DNA of 9,249 nt, taken from positions 1 through 9,249 of the forward strand of contig JAFZOA010000114.1 in NCBI GenBank assembly GCA_017550775.1, in the 5' to 3' direction. A model generated the notes under the pieces. That model was not told the DNA's origin. It did not search any database and saw only the letters and a program-made list of their open reading frames with translations. Both the position numbers and the translations under genes were made by a program. The DNA comes from Ruminiclostridium sp. Its GTDB lineage: Bacteria; Bacillota_A; Clostridia; Oscillospirales; Ruminococcaceae. How positions within the stretch are numbered: position 1 is the first letter of the stretch; every line of letters starts with the position of its first letter. This document shows, piece by piece, positions 1 through 6,409 of the stretch.

Positions 1-1
1 C

Positions 2-1723
2 TTCCGCGACCCGCGCTGGGGACGGGGACATGAGACCTACGGCGAAGACCCTTTTCTCACCGCAGAGAACGGCAAGGCGTATGTGCGCGGACTTCAGGGC
101 AGCGGAGACAGGCTCATGACCGCCGCCTGTGCAAAGCACTTCGCCGTACACAGCGGTCCCGAGGCTCTGAGGCACGAATTCAATGCCGAGGTAAGCCCGA
201 AGGACCTTGAGGAGACCTATCTGCCCGCGTTCGAGGCGCTTGTGAAGGATGCCGGCGTCGAGGGAGTTATGGGCGCATACAACCGTGTGAACGGAGAAGC
301 CGCCTGTGCGAGCGAAATGCTGATGGCTAAACTGCACGAGTGGGGATTTGACGGGTATTTCGTGTCCGATTGCTGGGCAATACGCGACTTCCACGAGAAC
401 CACGGGCTTACCTCCACCCCCGCCGAGTCCGCTGCAATGGCTATCAAAGCGGGCTGTGACTGCAACTGCGGGTGCAGCTACATGAACCTTCTGACGGCGC
501 TTGACGAGGGGCTCATTACAAAGGAGCATATCCGCACCGCCTGTGTACATCTTATGCGGACCCGCATAAGGCTCGGTATGTTCGACAAGCACACAGAGTT
601 CGACGACATACCGTATACAGCGGTATGTACTCCCGAAAGCAGAGCGAAGGCGCTTGAATGTTCGGAAAAGTGCATTGTCATGCTGAAGAACGACGGCTTG
701 CTGCCGCTCGACGTCTCCGGACTGAAAACGATAGCGGTCATAGGTCCCAACGCCGACAGCCGCGCCGCTCTTGAAGGTAACTACAACGGACGGGCGGAGC
801 GGTATGTGACATTCCTCGACGGTATCAGAGACCGGTTCGACGGACGCGTCATATTCGCGGAGGGGTGCCACCTCTACAAAGACAGGAGCTCCGTTCTCGC
901 ACAGCCCGGTGACCGCTATGCCGAGGCGATCGCAGCCGCGGAATGTGCCGACGCGGTAGTGCTCTGCGTGGGACTTGACGCTACGATCGAGGGTGAAGAG
1001 GGCGATACAGGAAATGAGTTCTCCTCCGGCGACAAGAACGATCTTGAACTCCCGCCGCCGCAGAGAGCTCTCACAGAGAAGATACTCGCGGTCGGAAAGC
1101 CCACGGTAATAGTGACCGCGGCAGGAAGCGCTGTGAATGTTCACGCGGACAAGGCCGGGGCGCTGCTGCACGCATGGTATCCCGGCTCGGAGGGCGGCAC
1201 CGCGCTCGCGGAGATACTTTTCGGCGACATATCCCCGTCCGGAAAGCTTCCCGTAACGTTCTATGAGAGCGCTGAGAAGCTTCCCGCGTTCACGGATTAT
1301 TCTATGAAGGGCCGCACCTACCGCTACACGCAGGAGAATATCCTTTACCCGTTCGGCTACGGCCTCACATACGGCGATATAGTATGCAGCTCGGTCGAGT
1401 TCAGGGACGGCACGGCTTACGTCACAGCAGAAAACCGCGGCGGCAAGGCTACGGAGGACGTGATACAGCTCTACATCAAGGATAACAGCGACCATGCAGT
1501 ACCGAACGCGAGCCTGTGCGGGTTCAGGCGGATCAAGCTTGAAGCGGGCGAAAAGCTCACCGTTGAGATACCTGTCCCGGAACGCGCTTTCACGGCGGTG
1601 GACGAACAGGGCGAGCGCAGGCGCTTCGGAACAACATTCACGCTGTACGCGGGAACTCACCAGCCCGATGAAATGAGCTGCCGGCTCAGCGGTTCAGACT
1701 GCGTAAGCACAGAGATACACTGA
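2..1723 (+). CDS. Glycoside hydrolase family 3 beta-glucosidase/beta-xylosidase, 5'-truncated
   Basis: This is the C-terminal 573 codons of a family 3 glycosidase, which removes terminal beta-linked sugars from oligosaccharides by a retaining mechanism. The reading frame is open from base 2, where it encodes the family motif FRDPRWGRGHETYGEDP, so the true start lies upstream and roughly 100-150 residues are missing. A KHF motif (bases 134-142) marks the substrate pocket. The nucleophile is the Asp of FVSDCWAI (codon 368-370). The alpha/beta sandwich domain carries GLDATIEGEEGD (bases 971-1006), where the acid/base Glu of this family is found. A fibronectin III-like domain fills roughly the last 110 residues. 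SDCWAI in place of the common SDW resembles xylosidase-type members, but beta-glucosidase or a mixed activity is equally possible. The missing N-terminus means secretion cannot be judged. It is followed directly by an intrinsic terminator. The family call is firm; substrate is not. Confidence 0.93.
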   Translation, partial: FRDPRWGRGHETYGEDPFLTAENGKAYVRGLQGSGDRLMTAACAKHFAVHSGPEALRHEFNAEVSPKDLEETYLPAFEALVKDAGVEGVMGAYNRVNGEAACASEMLMAKLHEWGFDGYFVSDCWAIRDFHENHGLTSTPAESAAMAIKAGCDCNCGCSYMNLLTALDEGLITKEHIRTACVHLMRTRIRLGMFDKHTEFDDIPYTAVCTPESRAKALECSEKCIVMLKNDGLLPLDVSGLKTIAVIGPNADSRAALEGNYNGRAERYVTFLDGIRDRFDGRVIFAEGCHLYKDRSSVLAQPGDRYAEAIAAAECADAVVLCVGLDATIEGEEGDTGNEFSSGDKNDLELPPPQRALTEKILAVGKPTVIVTAAGSAVNVHADKAGALLHAWYPGSEGGTALAEILFGDISPSGKLPVTFYESAEKLPAFTDYSMKGRTYRYTQENILYPFGYGLTYGDIVCSSVEFRDGTAYVTAENRGGKATEDVIQLYIKDNSDHAVPNASLCGFRRIKLEAGEKLTVEIPVPERAFTAVDEQGERRRFGTTFTLYAGTHQPDEMSCRLSGSDCVSTEIH

Positions 1724-1736
1724 AAACCAACAAGTC

Positions 1737-1780
1737 AATTACCTTCTCACGCCTAAGGCATGGGAAGGTAATTTGTTTCT
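1737..1780 (+). terminator. Intrinsic terminator of the family 3 glycosidase gene
   Basis: AATTACCTTC (1737-1746) pairs perfectly with GAAGGTAATT (1764-1773). Three more pairs continue the stem inwards (1747-1749 with 1761-1763, one of them G-T), then a C/A mismatch and a GCC/GGC tip with a TAA loop. The tail TTTGTTTCT follows. It begins 14 bases after the stop codon, so transcription of the glycosidase should end here and the next gene should depend on its own promoter. Confidence 0.9.
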
Positions 1781-1788
1781 CTCCAACA

Positions 1789-1809
1789 ATTCAACCATCG
1801 CAGTTGAAT
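1789..1809. promoter_or_regulatory. Possible operator: inverted repeat ATTCAAC-N7-GTTGAAT
   Basis: ATTCAAC (1789-1795) and GTTGAAT (1803-1809) form a perfect 7-bp inverted repeat with a 7-base gap, upstream of the EAL gene promoter. Related copies follow on the plus strand at 1827 (GTTGATT) and 1849 (GTTGAAT), the last overlapping the -35 box. No T-tract follows, so it is not a terminator. A protein-binding site is possible, but AT-rich chance repeats cannot be excluded. Confidence 0.3.
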
Positions 1810-1849
1810 ACTTTTTCACAAAAAATGTTGATTTTTTTACGAAAATCTG

Positions 1850-1878
1850 TTGAATTTTACCGCATTATGTGATATAAT
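1850..1878 (+). promoter_or_regulatory. Sigma-A promoter with extended -10 for the GGDEF/EAL gene
   Basis: TTGAAT (-35, 1850-1855) and TATAAT (-10, 1873-1878) are separated by exactly 17 bases, and the spacer ends in TGA, giving the extended -10 TGnTATAAT. Transcription should begin near 1885, leaving an untranslated leader of about 260 bases that contains the whole repeat element. It is the best promoter in the gap and faces the EAL gene. Confidence 0.82.
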
Positions 1879-1926
1879 TATATTTGTTAATAATCATAGA
1901 CTCTGTTATTCATTTGGTTTTTTCAG

Positions 1927-2124
1927 AGTTTACAGGTTACAGTTTACAGGTTACAGTTATTGTGTCGCCTGCGGCGACTTATTCAAATCGTGACGAAGCA
2001 CGAAAGAATGTGCACCGAAAGATAAATTTTTGTAGTTGCGTACAAGCTTTAAATTCTGTCACAATTCTGATAAGCGGCGCAGCCGCCACCACAACTGTAA
2101 ACTGTAACCTGTAAACTGTAAACT
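1927..2124. repeat. MITE-like element with long heptamer-built inverted terminal arms
   Basis: The left arm contains two perfect tandem copies of GTTTACAGGTTACA (1928-1941 and 1942-1955). The right arm is its inverted counterpart. Bases 1927-1949 are the exact reverse complement of 2095-2117, a 23-bp perfect match, and the two arms also match over most of 1927-1958 against 2093-2124 in another register. Both arms are made of 7-bp units GTTTACA and GGTTACA. Just inside each arm lies a GC-rich hairpin: GTCGCC-TGC-GGCGAC (1964-1978) on the left and GCGGC-GCA-GCCGC (2074-2086) on the right. An AT-rich core lies between them. There is no transposase and no convincing target-site duplication. A non-autonomous mobile element is the best reading; a structured leader RNA is the alternative. 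Confidence 0.7.
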
Positions 2125-2135
2125 ATAAATTACCC

Positions 2136-2150
2136 GGAGGTATGAATATG
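2136..2150 (+). promoter_or_regulatory. Ribosome binding site that fixes the EAL gene start at 2148
   Basis: GGAGG (2136-2140) sits 7 bases before the ATG at 2148 but only 1 base before an in-frame ATG at 2142. Normal spacing favours 2148. The site lies 11 bases beyond the right arm of the repeat element. Confidence 0.8.
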
Positions 2151-3830
2151 GATCAGGAGAGGCTCAACAAATACAATATACTGTTTGAACGCATGATCGA
2201 CGCTATGACCGACCCTAACAACTTCGACCGCGAAGAATTTGTCGGGATCCTCTGTGAGATATGCGAGCTTTTCAATCTCGCCAAGGGAGTTACCGAGTTC
2301 TACAACAGCCTAAGCGCCGAGCGGGAAGGAAAAGGTGAGGTGCTTATTGACTACGACAACGGCAAAGGCGACCGGGTGGCGATTTTCCGCCGCATCGTGA
2401 CACCTTCCAAGACCGTCATCAAGAGCACCATATATATGTCCGCCGACTCAGAGCCGCTCACCGATGAGGAATACCGCAAGGTAGACCTTATACTGAGGGC
2501 AATGCTGAGCTTCATAAGCCGCAACCGGCTGCAAACGATCGTGGAAAAGCTCTCCTTCTACGACGAGGTGGGCTATCCGAACCTTAACTACTTCATGCGG
2601 CACCTCGACTACCTGAACGAAATAGGCAAGATCCACGGCAACACCACCGTGCAGCTCAACCTGCGCCACTTCTCCCTCGTAAACCAGGAGTTCGGGCTTC
2701 AGGCGGGCGATGTCGCTCTTCGGAACACCTTCGAGCTCATAAAGGCTATCATCGGCGACAAGGGCATAGTCTGCCGCGTGGGCGGCGACAACTTCGTCGC
2801 GATATTCAGCAGCGAGATACTGAAATTCATCCTCCGGATCGCGGATGGCTTCCCCATAGTCTATGACAACGAGCACGAAAAGCGCGTCATGGTCTCGGCC
2901 TGTGTCGGAGTTTTCGTTATCCCCGACGACTATATCTTCACCCGCCCCGGTGAGATCTTCGGCAGAGCTCACGCCGCTATGCAGGAGGCAAAGCTCGAAT
3001 ACAACGGTACCGTCGTATATTACAGCGATAATGCGATCGCCGAGAAGGAAAAAGTCATGCGCGTGCGTCAGCAGTTCTCCGATGCACTCAAAAACGGCGA
3101 GTTTCAGGCGTTTTACCAGCCAAAGGTCGATATCACCACCGGAAAGATCATCGGTACGGAGGCGCTTTGCCGATGGATAAAGGACGGCCGCATCATACCG
3201 CCCGCCGAGTTCATACCCATTCTCGAACAGAACACCGATATCTGCCGGCTCGATTTCCATATGCTTGAGATCGTGTGCAGAGATATGAGAGCGTGGCTGG
3301 ATAAAGGCAACTCAGCCGTAAGAGCGTCGGTGAACCTGTCACGAAAGCATCTTCTCGACGTTGATCTGCTCGATCACCTGCTCGGCATCATCGACAACTA
3401 CAGGATCCCGCACGAATTTATCGAGTTCGAGCTTACCGAGACCACCACCGATGTCGGGTTCCGTGAAATAAAGCGGATAGTGAGCGGGCTTCGCGAGGCG
3501 GGGATACACACCACGGTAGACGACTTCGGCATCGGGTATTCTTCTCTGAACCTTATCCGCGAGATACCGTGGGACGTTGTCAAGCTCGACCGCTGCTTCA
3601 TGCCCCTCGACAACAACAACGATACCACCGAGCTCATGTTCCGCCACATCATCTCAATGGCGCAGGATATGGGGCTCGAATGTGTAGCCGAGGGCGTTGA
3701 GACAAAAGAGCATATCGAGCTCATGAAGAAGAACAACTGTCATATCGCACAGGGCTTCTTCTTTGACAAGCCTATACCAAAGCACGAGTTTGAGAAGAAA
3801 CTCGAAAACTTCCGGTATGAGATACAATAG
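2148..3830 (+). CDS. Degenerate GGDEF plus EAL protein, predicted c-di-GMP phosphodiesterase
   Basis: This 560-residue soluble protein should hydrolyse cyclic di-GMP to pGpG in the cytoplasm. No signal peptide or membrane segment is visible. Residues 1-130 are an unassigned N-terminal region. Residues about 131-295 are a GGDEF fold with signature GGDNF (212-216); the usual DxD metal site reads NLR (171-173), so cyclase activity is probably lost and GTP binding or regulation may remain. Residues about 305-555 are an EAL domain with every key element visible: EAL (338-340), N396 in VNLS, E431 in FELTE, DD458-459 in DDFGIGYSSL, K479 in VKLD, E515 in AEGVET and Q535 in AQGFF. The start is set by GGAGG. 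It has its own promoter about 270 bases upstream and converges on a diguanylate cyclase gene across a shared terminator. The phosphodiesterase call is strong; the N-terminal input is unknown. Confidence 0.93.
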   Translation: MDQERLNKYNILFERMIDAMTDPNNFDREEFVGILCEICELFNLAKGVTEFYNSLSAEREGKGEVLIDYDNGKGDRVAIFRRIVTPSKTVIKSTIYMSADSEPLTDEEYRKVDLILRAMLSFISRNRLQTIVEKLSFYDEVGYPNLNYFMRHLDYLNEIGKIHGNTTVQLNLRHFSLVNQEFGLQAGDVALRNTFELIKAIIGDKGIVCRVGGDNFVAIFSSEILKFILRIADGFPIVYDNEHEKRVMVSACVGVFVIPDDYIFTRPGEIFGRAHAAMQEAKLEYNGTVVYYSDNAIAEKEKVMRVRQQFSDALKNGEFQAFYQPKVDITTGKIIGTEALCRWIKDGRIIPPAEFIPILEQNTDICRLDFHMLEIVCRDMRAWLDKGNSAVRASVNLSRKHLLDVDLLDHLLGIIDNYRIPHEFIEFELTETTTDVGFREIKRIVSGLREAGIHTTVDDFGIGYSSLNLIREIPWDVVKLDRCFMPLDNNNDTTELMFRHIISMAQDMGLECVAEGVETKEHIELMKKNNCHIAQGFFFDKPIPKHEFEKKLENFRYEIQ

Positions 3831-3845
3831 ACACAGCACATATAA

Positions 3846-3884
3846 TTATCCCCCGTATAACAAATACGGGGGATAAGTTTTTTT
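3846..3884. terminator. Shared bidirectional terminator between convergent c-di-GMP genes
   Basis: A perfect 13-bp stem pairs TTATCCCCCGTAT (3846-3858) with ATACGGGGGATAA (3864-3876) around an AACAA loop. On the plus strand seven Ts follow at 3878-3884, making a textbook terminator for the EAL gene. On the minus strand the hairpin starts 6 bases after the cyclase stop but has only a weak TTATAT tail. The plus-strand T-tract overlaps the cyclase stop codon (3883-3885). Confidence 0.93.
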
Positions 3885-5784
3885 ATGACCTTCCCTTTTT
3901 GCGGGAAAGCTTGTTCGCGTACATACGTTCGTCTGCGATCTTGAAACACTGGTCGATGTTATCGTATTCGTCGGGGTAGTCGATGAAAAAGCCTGTGCTC
4001 ATCCCTATGTTGTACGGCTTATCCGAAGACGAGTTGTAACGCGCAAGATAGCCGTCGATGCGGCTGCGGTAAAAGATCGGGATAGCGTTGTCATAGTCGT
4101 AGGTTCCGAAGATTATGAACTCGTCACCGCCCACGCGCGCACAGTATTCTCCGTTCCCGCAGCAGGTCTGGAGAGCCCGCGCCGCCGTCATGATAGCGTT
4201 GTCGCCCTCCGCGTGACCGTACTTGTCGTTGGTCTTCTTGAGGTCGTCAAGGTCGGCTACCACCACGAGCAGCTTTGTTCCGCGTTCCTTCGCCGTCCTG
4301 AACACCTCCGGCGCATACAGCTCATATCCCTGTCTGTTGTAGAGACCGGTCATGATGTCACGGACGGAATTTGCAAACGCACGGTTGTACATGAGCGTCA
4401 TCCGCGACTGCATACGGATATATTCAAGTGAGACGCTGAGGCTCGATGCCCACGAATGATAGATGTCCTCGGGCACATTCTCTTCCTCGTCGATAAAGCG
4501 CAGCACCTGATATCCGAAGCATCTGTCCTCAAAATGCACAGCGTTGAAATAGCAGGCAACGGGGCGCTCGTCAAGCAGTATATCCGGCGGGAACAGATCA
4601 TGCACGTCAAACGGGATATTCCGCTTATCAGAATCACGGGTCCACGCCATAGCCTCGATCATATTGTCGGAATAGCCCACGCGCAGGTAATCGTTATCGT
4701 CCTCGCGGAACAGGTTCCAGTCCTTGTTAAGACACAGAACGAACGCGGCGGCGTTGCGGATAAGATAGATACGGCTATAGATGTTGAATATCAGCTCGTC
4801 AAAGGTGTCCGATGCCATGAGGGATTCCTGCATACAGCTGTACCGGAAGGTGCTCTCGGATTCCTGCTCCCGACGGTCCACCTCATTGAAGTCGTGCGCA
4901 AACGCCACATCTCTGCGGCAGCCGCAGCTCTCGCCGCTCACAAAAGTACCGGTATCGGGGTCTGTCGGAGTGACATCCTCGCCGGTGATAAGCTTATGCA
5001 GCTTACAGATGCACAGCTCGCCGGTGTACAGGTCTGGACGTGTACAGGACGTTACCGACGGGTCGTTGGTTATAGACTCGGAGCCGAGGTCATATCCTGA
5101 GACCGCGATATCCTCCGGTACTCTGACACCGTTCTTTATCAGCTCGTTCACAAGCGTTACCGCGGATTTGTCGTTTCCGCATACCACAGCTTCGGGACGC
5201 TCTATCTCGTTATCGGCGAGCTTTTTTGCAAGATCGGTAGCCGCGTATGTCCAGAAATCGCCGAAGAAGATATAATCTTCCTTGTAATCGATACCGTGGC
5301 GCTTCATGGAATCGCGGTAGCCGTCCGCTCTCATGTGCGAAACAACAAACTCCTTCGCGCCGGTAAGGCAGTATATCTTCCTGAAACCGTGATGCTCGAT
5401 AAGATGATCTACCGCGACAGAAAAGCCTGCCCGGTCATTTGAGAGCACGCAATCATAGCCCTGTCCGGACTCGTTATCGTAAACGACAACATTGAGGCCG
5501 GGTATTGATCTCATCATATCGTATATCTTATTCTTGACCTTTTCCGCCCAGAATGAGTAATCAACAAAAACCGCGCCTGCTATTTCGGACGTTTTCAGAA
5601 GCTCGAACAGGTTTTCTTCACCGAGCTGATGCTTTGTCCTGTCGTCTGTTATCGTGAACAGTGAGAATATAGCGACATCATAATCCAGCAGCTTTGCCTG
5701 TCGTATCATACCCTTCAGGCTTTTGCTGCGGAAGAAGCCGTCAGATGTCCCCACTATTACAGCAATTGTCTTTCTTTTTTTCAT
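3883..5784 (-). CDS. Diguanylate cyclase with LacI-type sugar-binding sensor domain
   Basis: This 633-residue soluble protein should condense two GTP into cyclic di-GMP under control of a small ligand. Residues 1-290 match the ligand-binding core of LacI/GalR regulators: AVIVGTSDGFF at the start, HLIEHHGFRKIYCLTG (127-142), the MRADGYRDSM segment (151-160), VVCGNDKSAV (200-209), VRVPEDIAVSGYD (220-232), and an ESCGC end (285-289). The LacI DNA-binding helix-turn-helix is absent and no signal peptide is seen, so it probably senses a cytoplasmic sugar-like ligand. Residues 300-465 are an unassigned, possibly GAF-like linker. Residues 466-633 are GGDEF, with an intact metal site (DLD, 511-513), ND at 519-520, YGH at 522-524 and RVGGDEF (550-556). 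No RxxD inhibitory site is seen at the usual position. The gene lies 13 bases after the dCMP deaminase stop, behind a weak AAGAGAG ribosome binding site, so they probably share a transcript. Confidence 0.92.
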   Translation of the reverse strand: MKKRKTIAVIVGTSDGFFRSKSLKGMIRQAKLLDYDVAIFSLFTITDDRTKHQLGEENLFELLKTSEIAGAVFVDYSFWAEKVKNKIYDMMRSIPGLNVVVYDNESGQGYDCVLSNDRAGFSVAVDHLIEHHGFRKIYCLTGAKEFVVSHMRADGYRDSMKRHGIDYKEDYIFFGDFWTYAATDLAKKLADNEIERPEAVVCGNDKSAVTLVNELIKNGVRVPEDIAVSGYDLGSESITNDPSVTSCTRPDLYTGELCICKLHKLITGEDVTPTDPDTGTFVSGESCGCRRDVAFAHDFNEVDRREQESESTFRYSCMQESLMASDTFDELIFNIYSRIYLIRNAAAFVLCLNKDWNLFREDDNDYLRVGYSDNMIEAMAWTRDSDKRNIPFDVHDLFPPDILLDERPVACYFNAVHFEDRCFGYQVLRFIDEEENVPEDIYHSWASSLSVSLEYIRMQSRMTLMYNRAFANSVRDIMTGLYNRQGYELYAPEVFRTAKERGTKLLVVVADLDDLKKTNDKYGHAEGDNAIMTAARALQTCCGNGEYCARVGGDEFIIFGTYDYDNAIPIFYRSRIDGYLARYNSSSDKPYNIGMSTGFFIDYPDEYDNIDQCFKIADERMYANKLSRKKGRS

Positions 5785-5797
5785 TCTTTGCTCTCTT

Positions 5798-6280
5798 CTA
5801 TAATTCTATAGTCAGCGATCGTCCCGTCGGAGAATACTTCTCAACGGTTATACCGCATTTTTTGAACATTATTCCGGAAGCTCTCACGCCGTCCGTGTCG
5901 GCATACTTGTTGTCGAAATAGACCACGCGCTTTATCCCGCACTGTATGATCGCCTTTGCACATTCGTTGCACGGGAACAGCGTCACATAAAGCGTCGAAC
6001 CGCTCAGTGACGGGATATTGCTGTTGAGTATCGCGTTGAGCTCCGCATGACATACGAACGGGTACTTTGTGTCGAGGGCGTTGTCCGCACTGCGCTCCCA
6101 CGGCATCTCATCGTCCAAACAGCCTGTGGGCATACCGTTGTAGCCTACCGAAACTATCTTCTTATCGGAGTTTACGATGCAGGCGCCGACCTGGGTGCTG
6201 CTGTCCTTGCTTCGCTGTGCGGAGAGCACTGCGATGCCCATAAAATACTCGTCCCATGAAATGTAATCAGTACGTTTCAA
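5798..6280 (-). CDS. dCMP deaminase (ComEB-like), TTG start
   Basis: This is a 160-residue zinc-dependent cytidine/deoxycytidylate deaminase, expected to convert dCMP to dUMP for thymidylate synthesis in the cytoplasm. The zinc ligands and proton shuttle are visible as HAE (78-80) and PCNEC (103-107), and VGACIV and GYNGMPTGC follow the usual family order. A longer frame opens at an ATG at 6331, but that codon lies beside the -10 box of the best promoter, upstream of the expected transcript. The TTG at 6280 has a GGGGG ribosome binding site 7 bases upstream and gives the typical N-terminus MKRTDYISWDEYF. Length fits the family. The gene heads a probable two-gene transcript with the diguanylate cyclase, a pairing with no obvious biochemical logic. 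Related ComEB proteins are annotated with competence genes, but nothing here supports that role. Confidence 0.9.
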   Translation of the reverse strand: MKRTDYISWDEYFMGIAVLSAQRSKDSSTQVGACIVNSDKKIVSVGYNGMPTGCLDDEMPWERSADNALDTKYPFVCHAELNAILNSNIPSLSGSTLYVTLFPCNECAKAIIQCGIKRVVYFDNKYADTDGVRASGIMFKKCGITVEKYSPTGRSLTIEL

Positions 6281-6292
6281 CGTAACACCCCC
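6280..6292 (-). promoter_or_regulatory. Ribosome binding site supporting the TTG start of the deaminase
   Basis: On the minus strand GGGGG (6292-6288) is followed after 7 bases by TTG (6280-6278). There is no comparable site before the in-frame ATG at 6331. The G-run is an imperfect Shine-Dalgarno sequence that relies on one G-U pair. Confidence 0.65.
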
Positions 6293-6321
6293 ACAGTCCG
6301 TATTTATAATTATACATATAT

Positions 6322-6350
6322 ATTCTATCACAAATACCTATATAATTCAA
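6322..6350 (-). promoter_or_regulatory. Sigma-A promoter for the deaminase and cyclase transcript
   Basis: On the minus strand TTGAAT (6350-6345) and TAGAAT (6327-6322) are 17 bases apart, and the spacer ends in TGTGA, giving an extended -10. Transcription should start near 6315, downstream of the ATG at 6331 and about 35 bases before the TTG. It closely resembles the EAL gene promoter. Confidence 0.75.
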
Positions 6351-6409
6351 TACCTTTTATAAATAAAGATACATCGACCTGTCTGTGCATTATAAACAAG
6401 CGAAACAAC

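Larger units (their letters stand above)
1724..2147. other. Gene-free stretch between the glycosidase and the EAL gene
   Basis: This stretch of about 420 bases holds no credible gene. In order it contains the glycosidase terminator, a GTTGAAT motif cluster, a sigma-A promoter, a small hairpin (arms 1898-1905 and 1924-1931), a MITE-like inverted-repeat element, and the ribosome binding site of the EAL gene. It is AT-rich up to about 1925. The interior of the repeat element carries two GC-rich hairpins. Confidence 0.85.

Noticed and set aside
83..1723. GTG at 83 as the glycosidase start
   Set aside because: Family-conserved sequence (RDPRWGRG and YGEDP) is encoded upstream in the same frame from base 2, so the gene is cut by the window edge.
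1884..2114. 76-codon plus-strand open frame across the repeat element
   Set aside because: It is made almost wholly of the inverted-repeat arms and GC hairpins, has no ribosome binding site, and its translation shows no protein-like domain. It is most likely a by-product of the repeat.
1927..2124. CRISPR array
   Set aside because: The repeats are 7-14 bp, contiguous and arranged as inverted arms, with no regularly spaced unique spacers and no cas genes.
1885..2135. c-di-GMP riboswitch in the leader of the EAL gene
   Set aside because: A c-di-GMP enzyme with a long leader made this worth checking, but I see none of the conserved GEMM core, and the structure is explained by the repeat element. 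A covariance-model scan would settle it.
2142..2147. ATG at 2142 as start of the EAL gene
   Set aside because: It is only one base after GGAGG, too close for initiation. The ATG at 2148 has 7-base spacing.
2448..3260. 270-codon minus-strand open frame
   Set aside because: It lies wholly antisense to the EAL gene, whose own translation carries all family motifs. The frame is open because of the codon bias of the sense gene.
4456..5100. 214-codon plus-strand open frame
   Set aside because: It is antisense to the diguanylate cyclase, lacks a ribosome binding site and shows no recognisable motif.
6281..6331. ATG at 6331 as start of the deaminase
   Set aside because: It sits next to the -10 box of the best promoter, upstream of the expected transcript, and adds a non-family N-terminus. 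The TTG at 6280 fits better.
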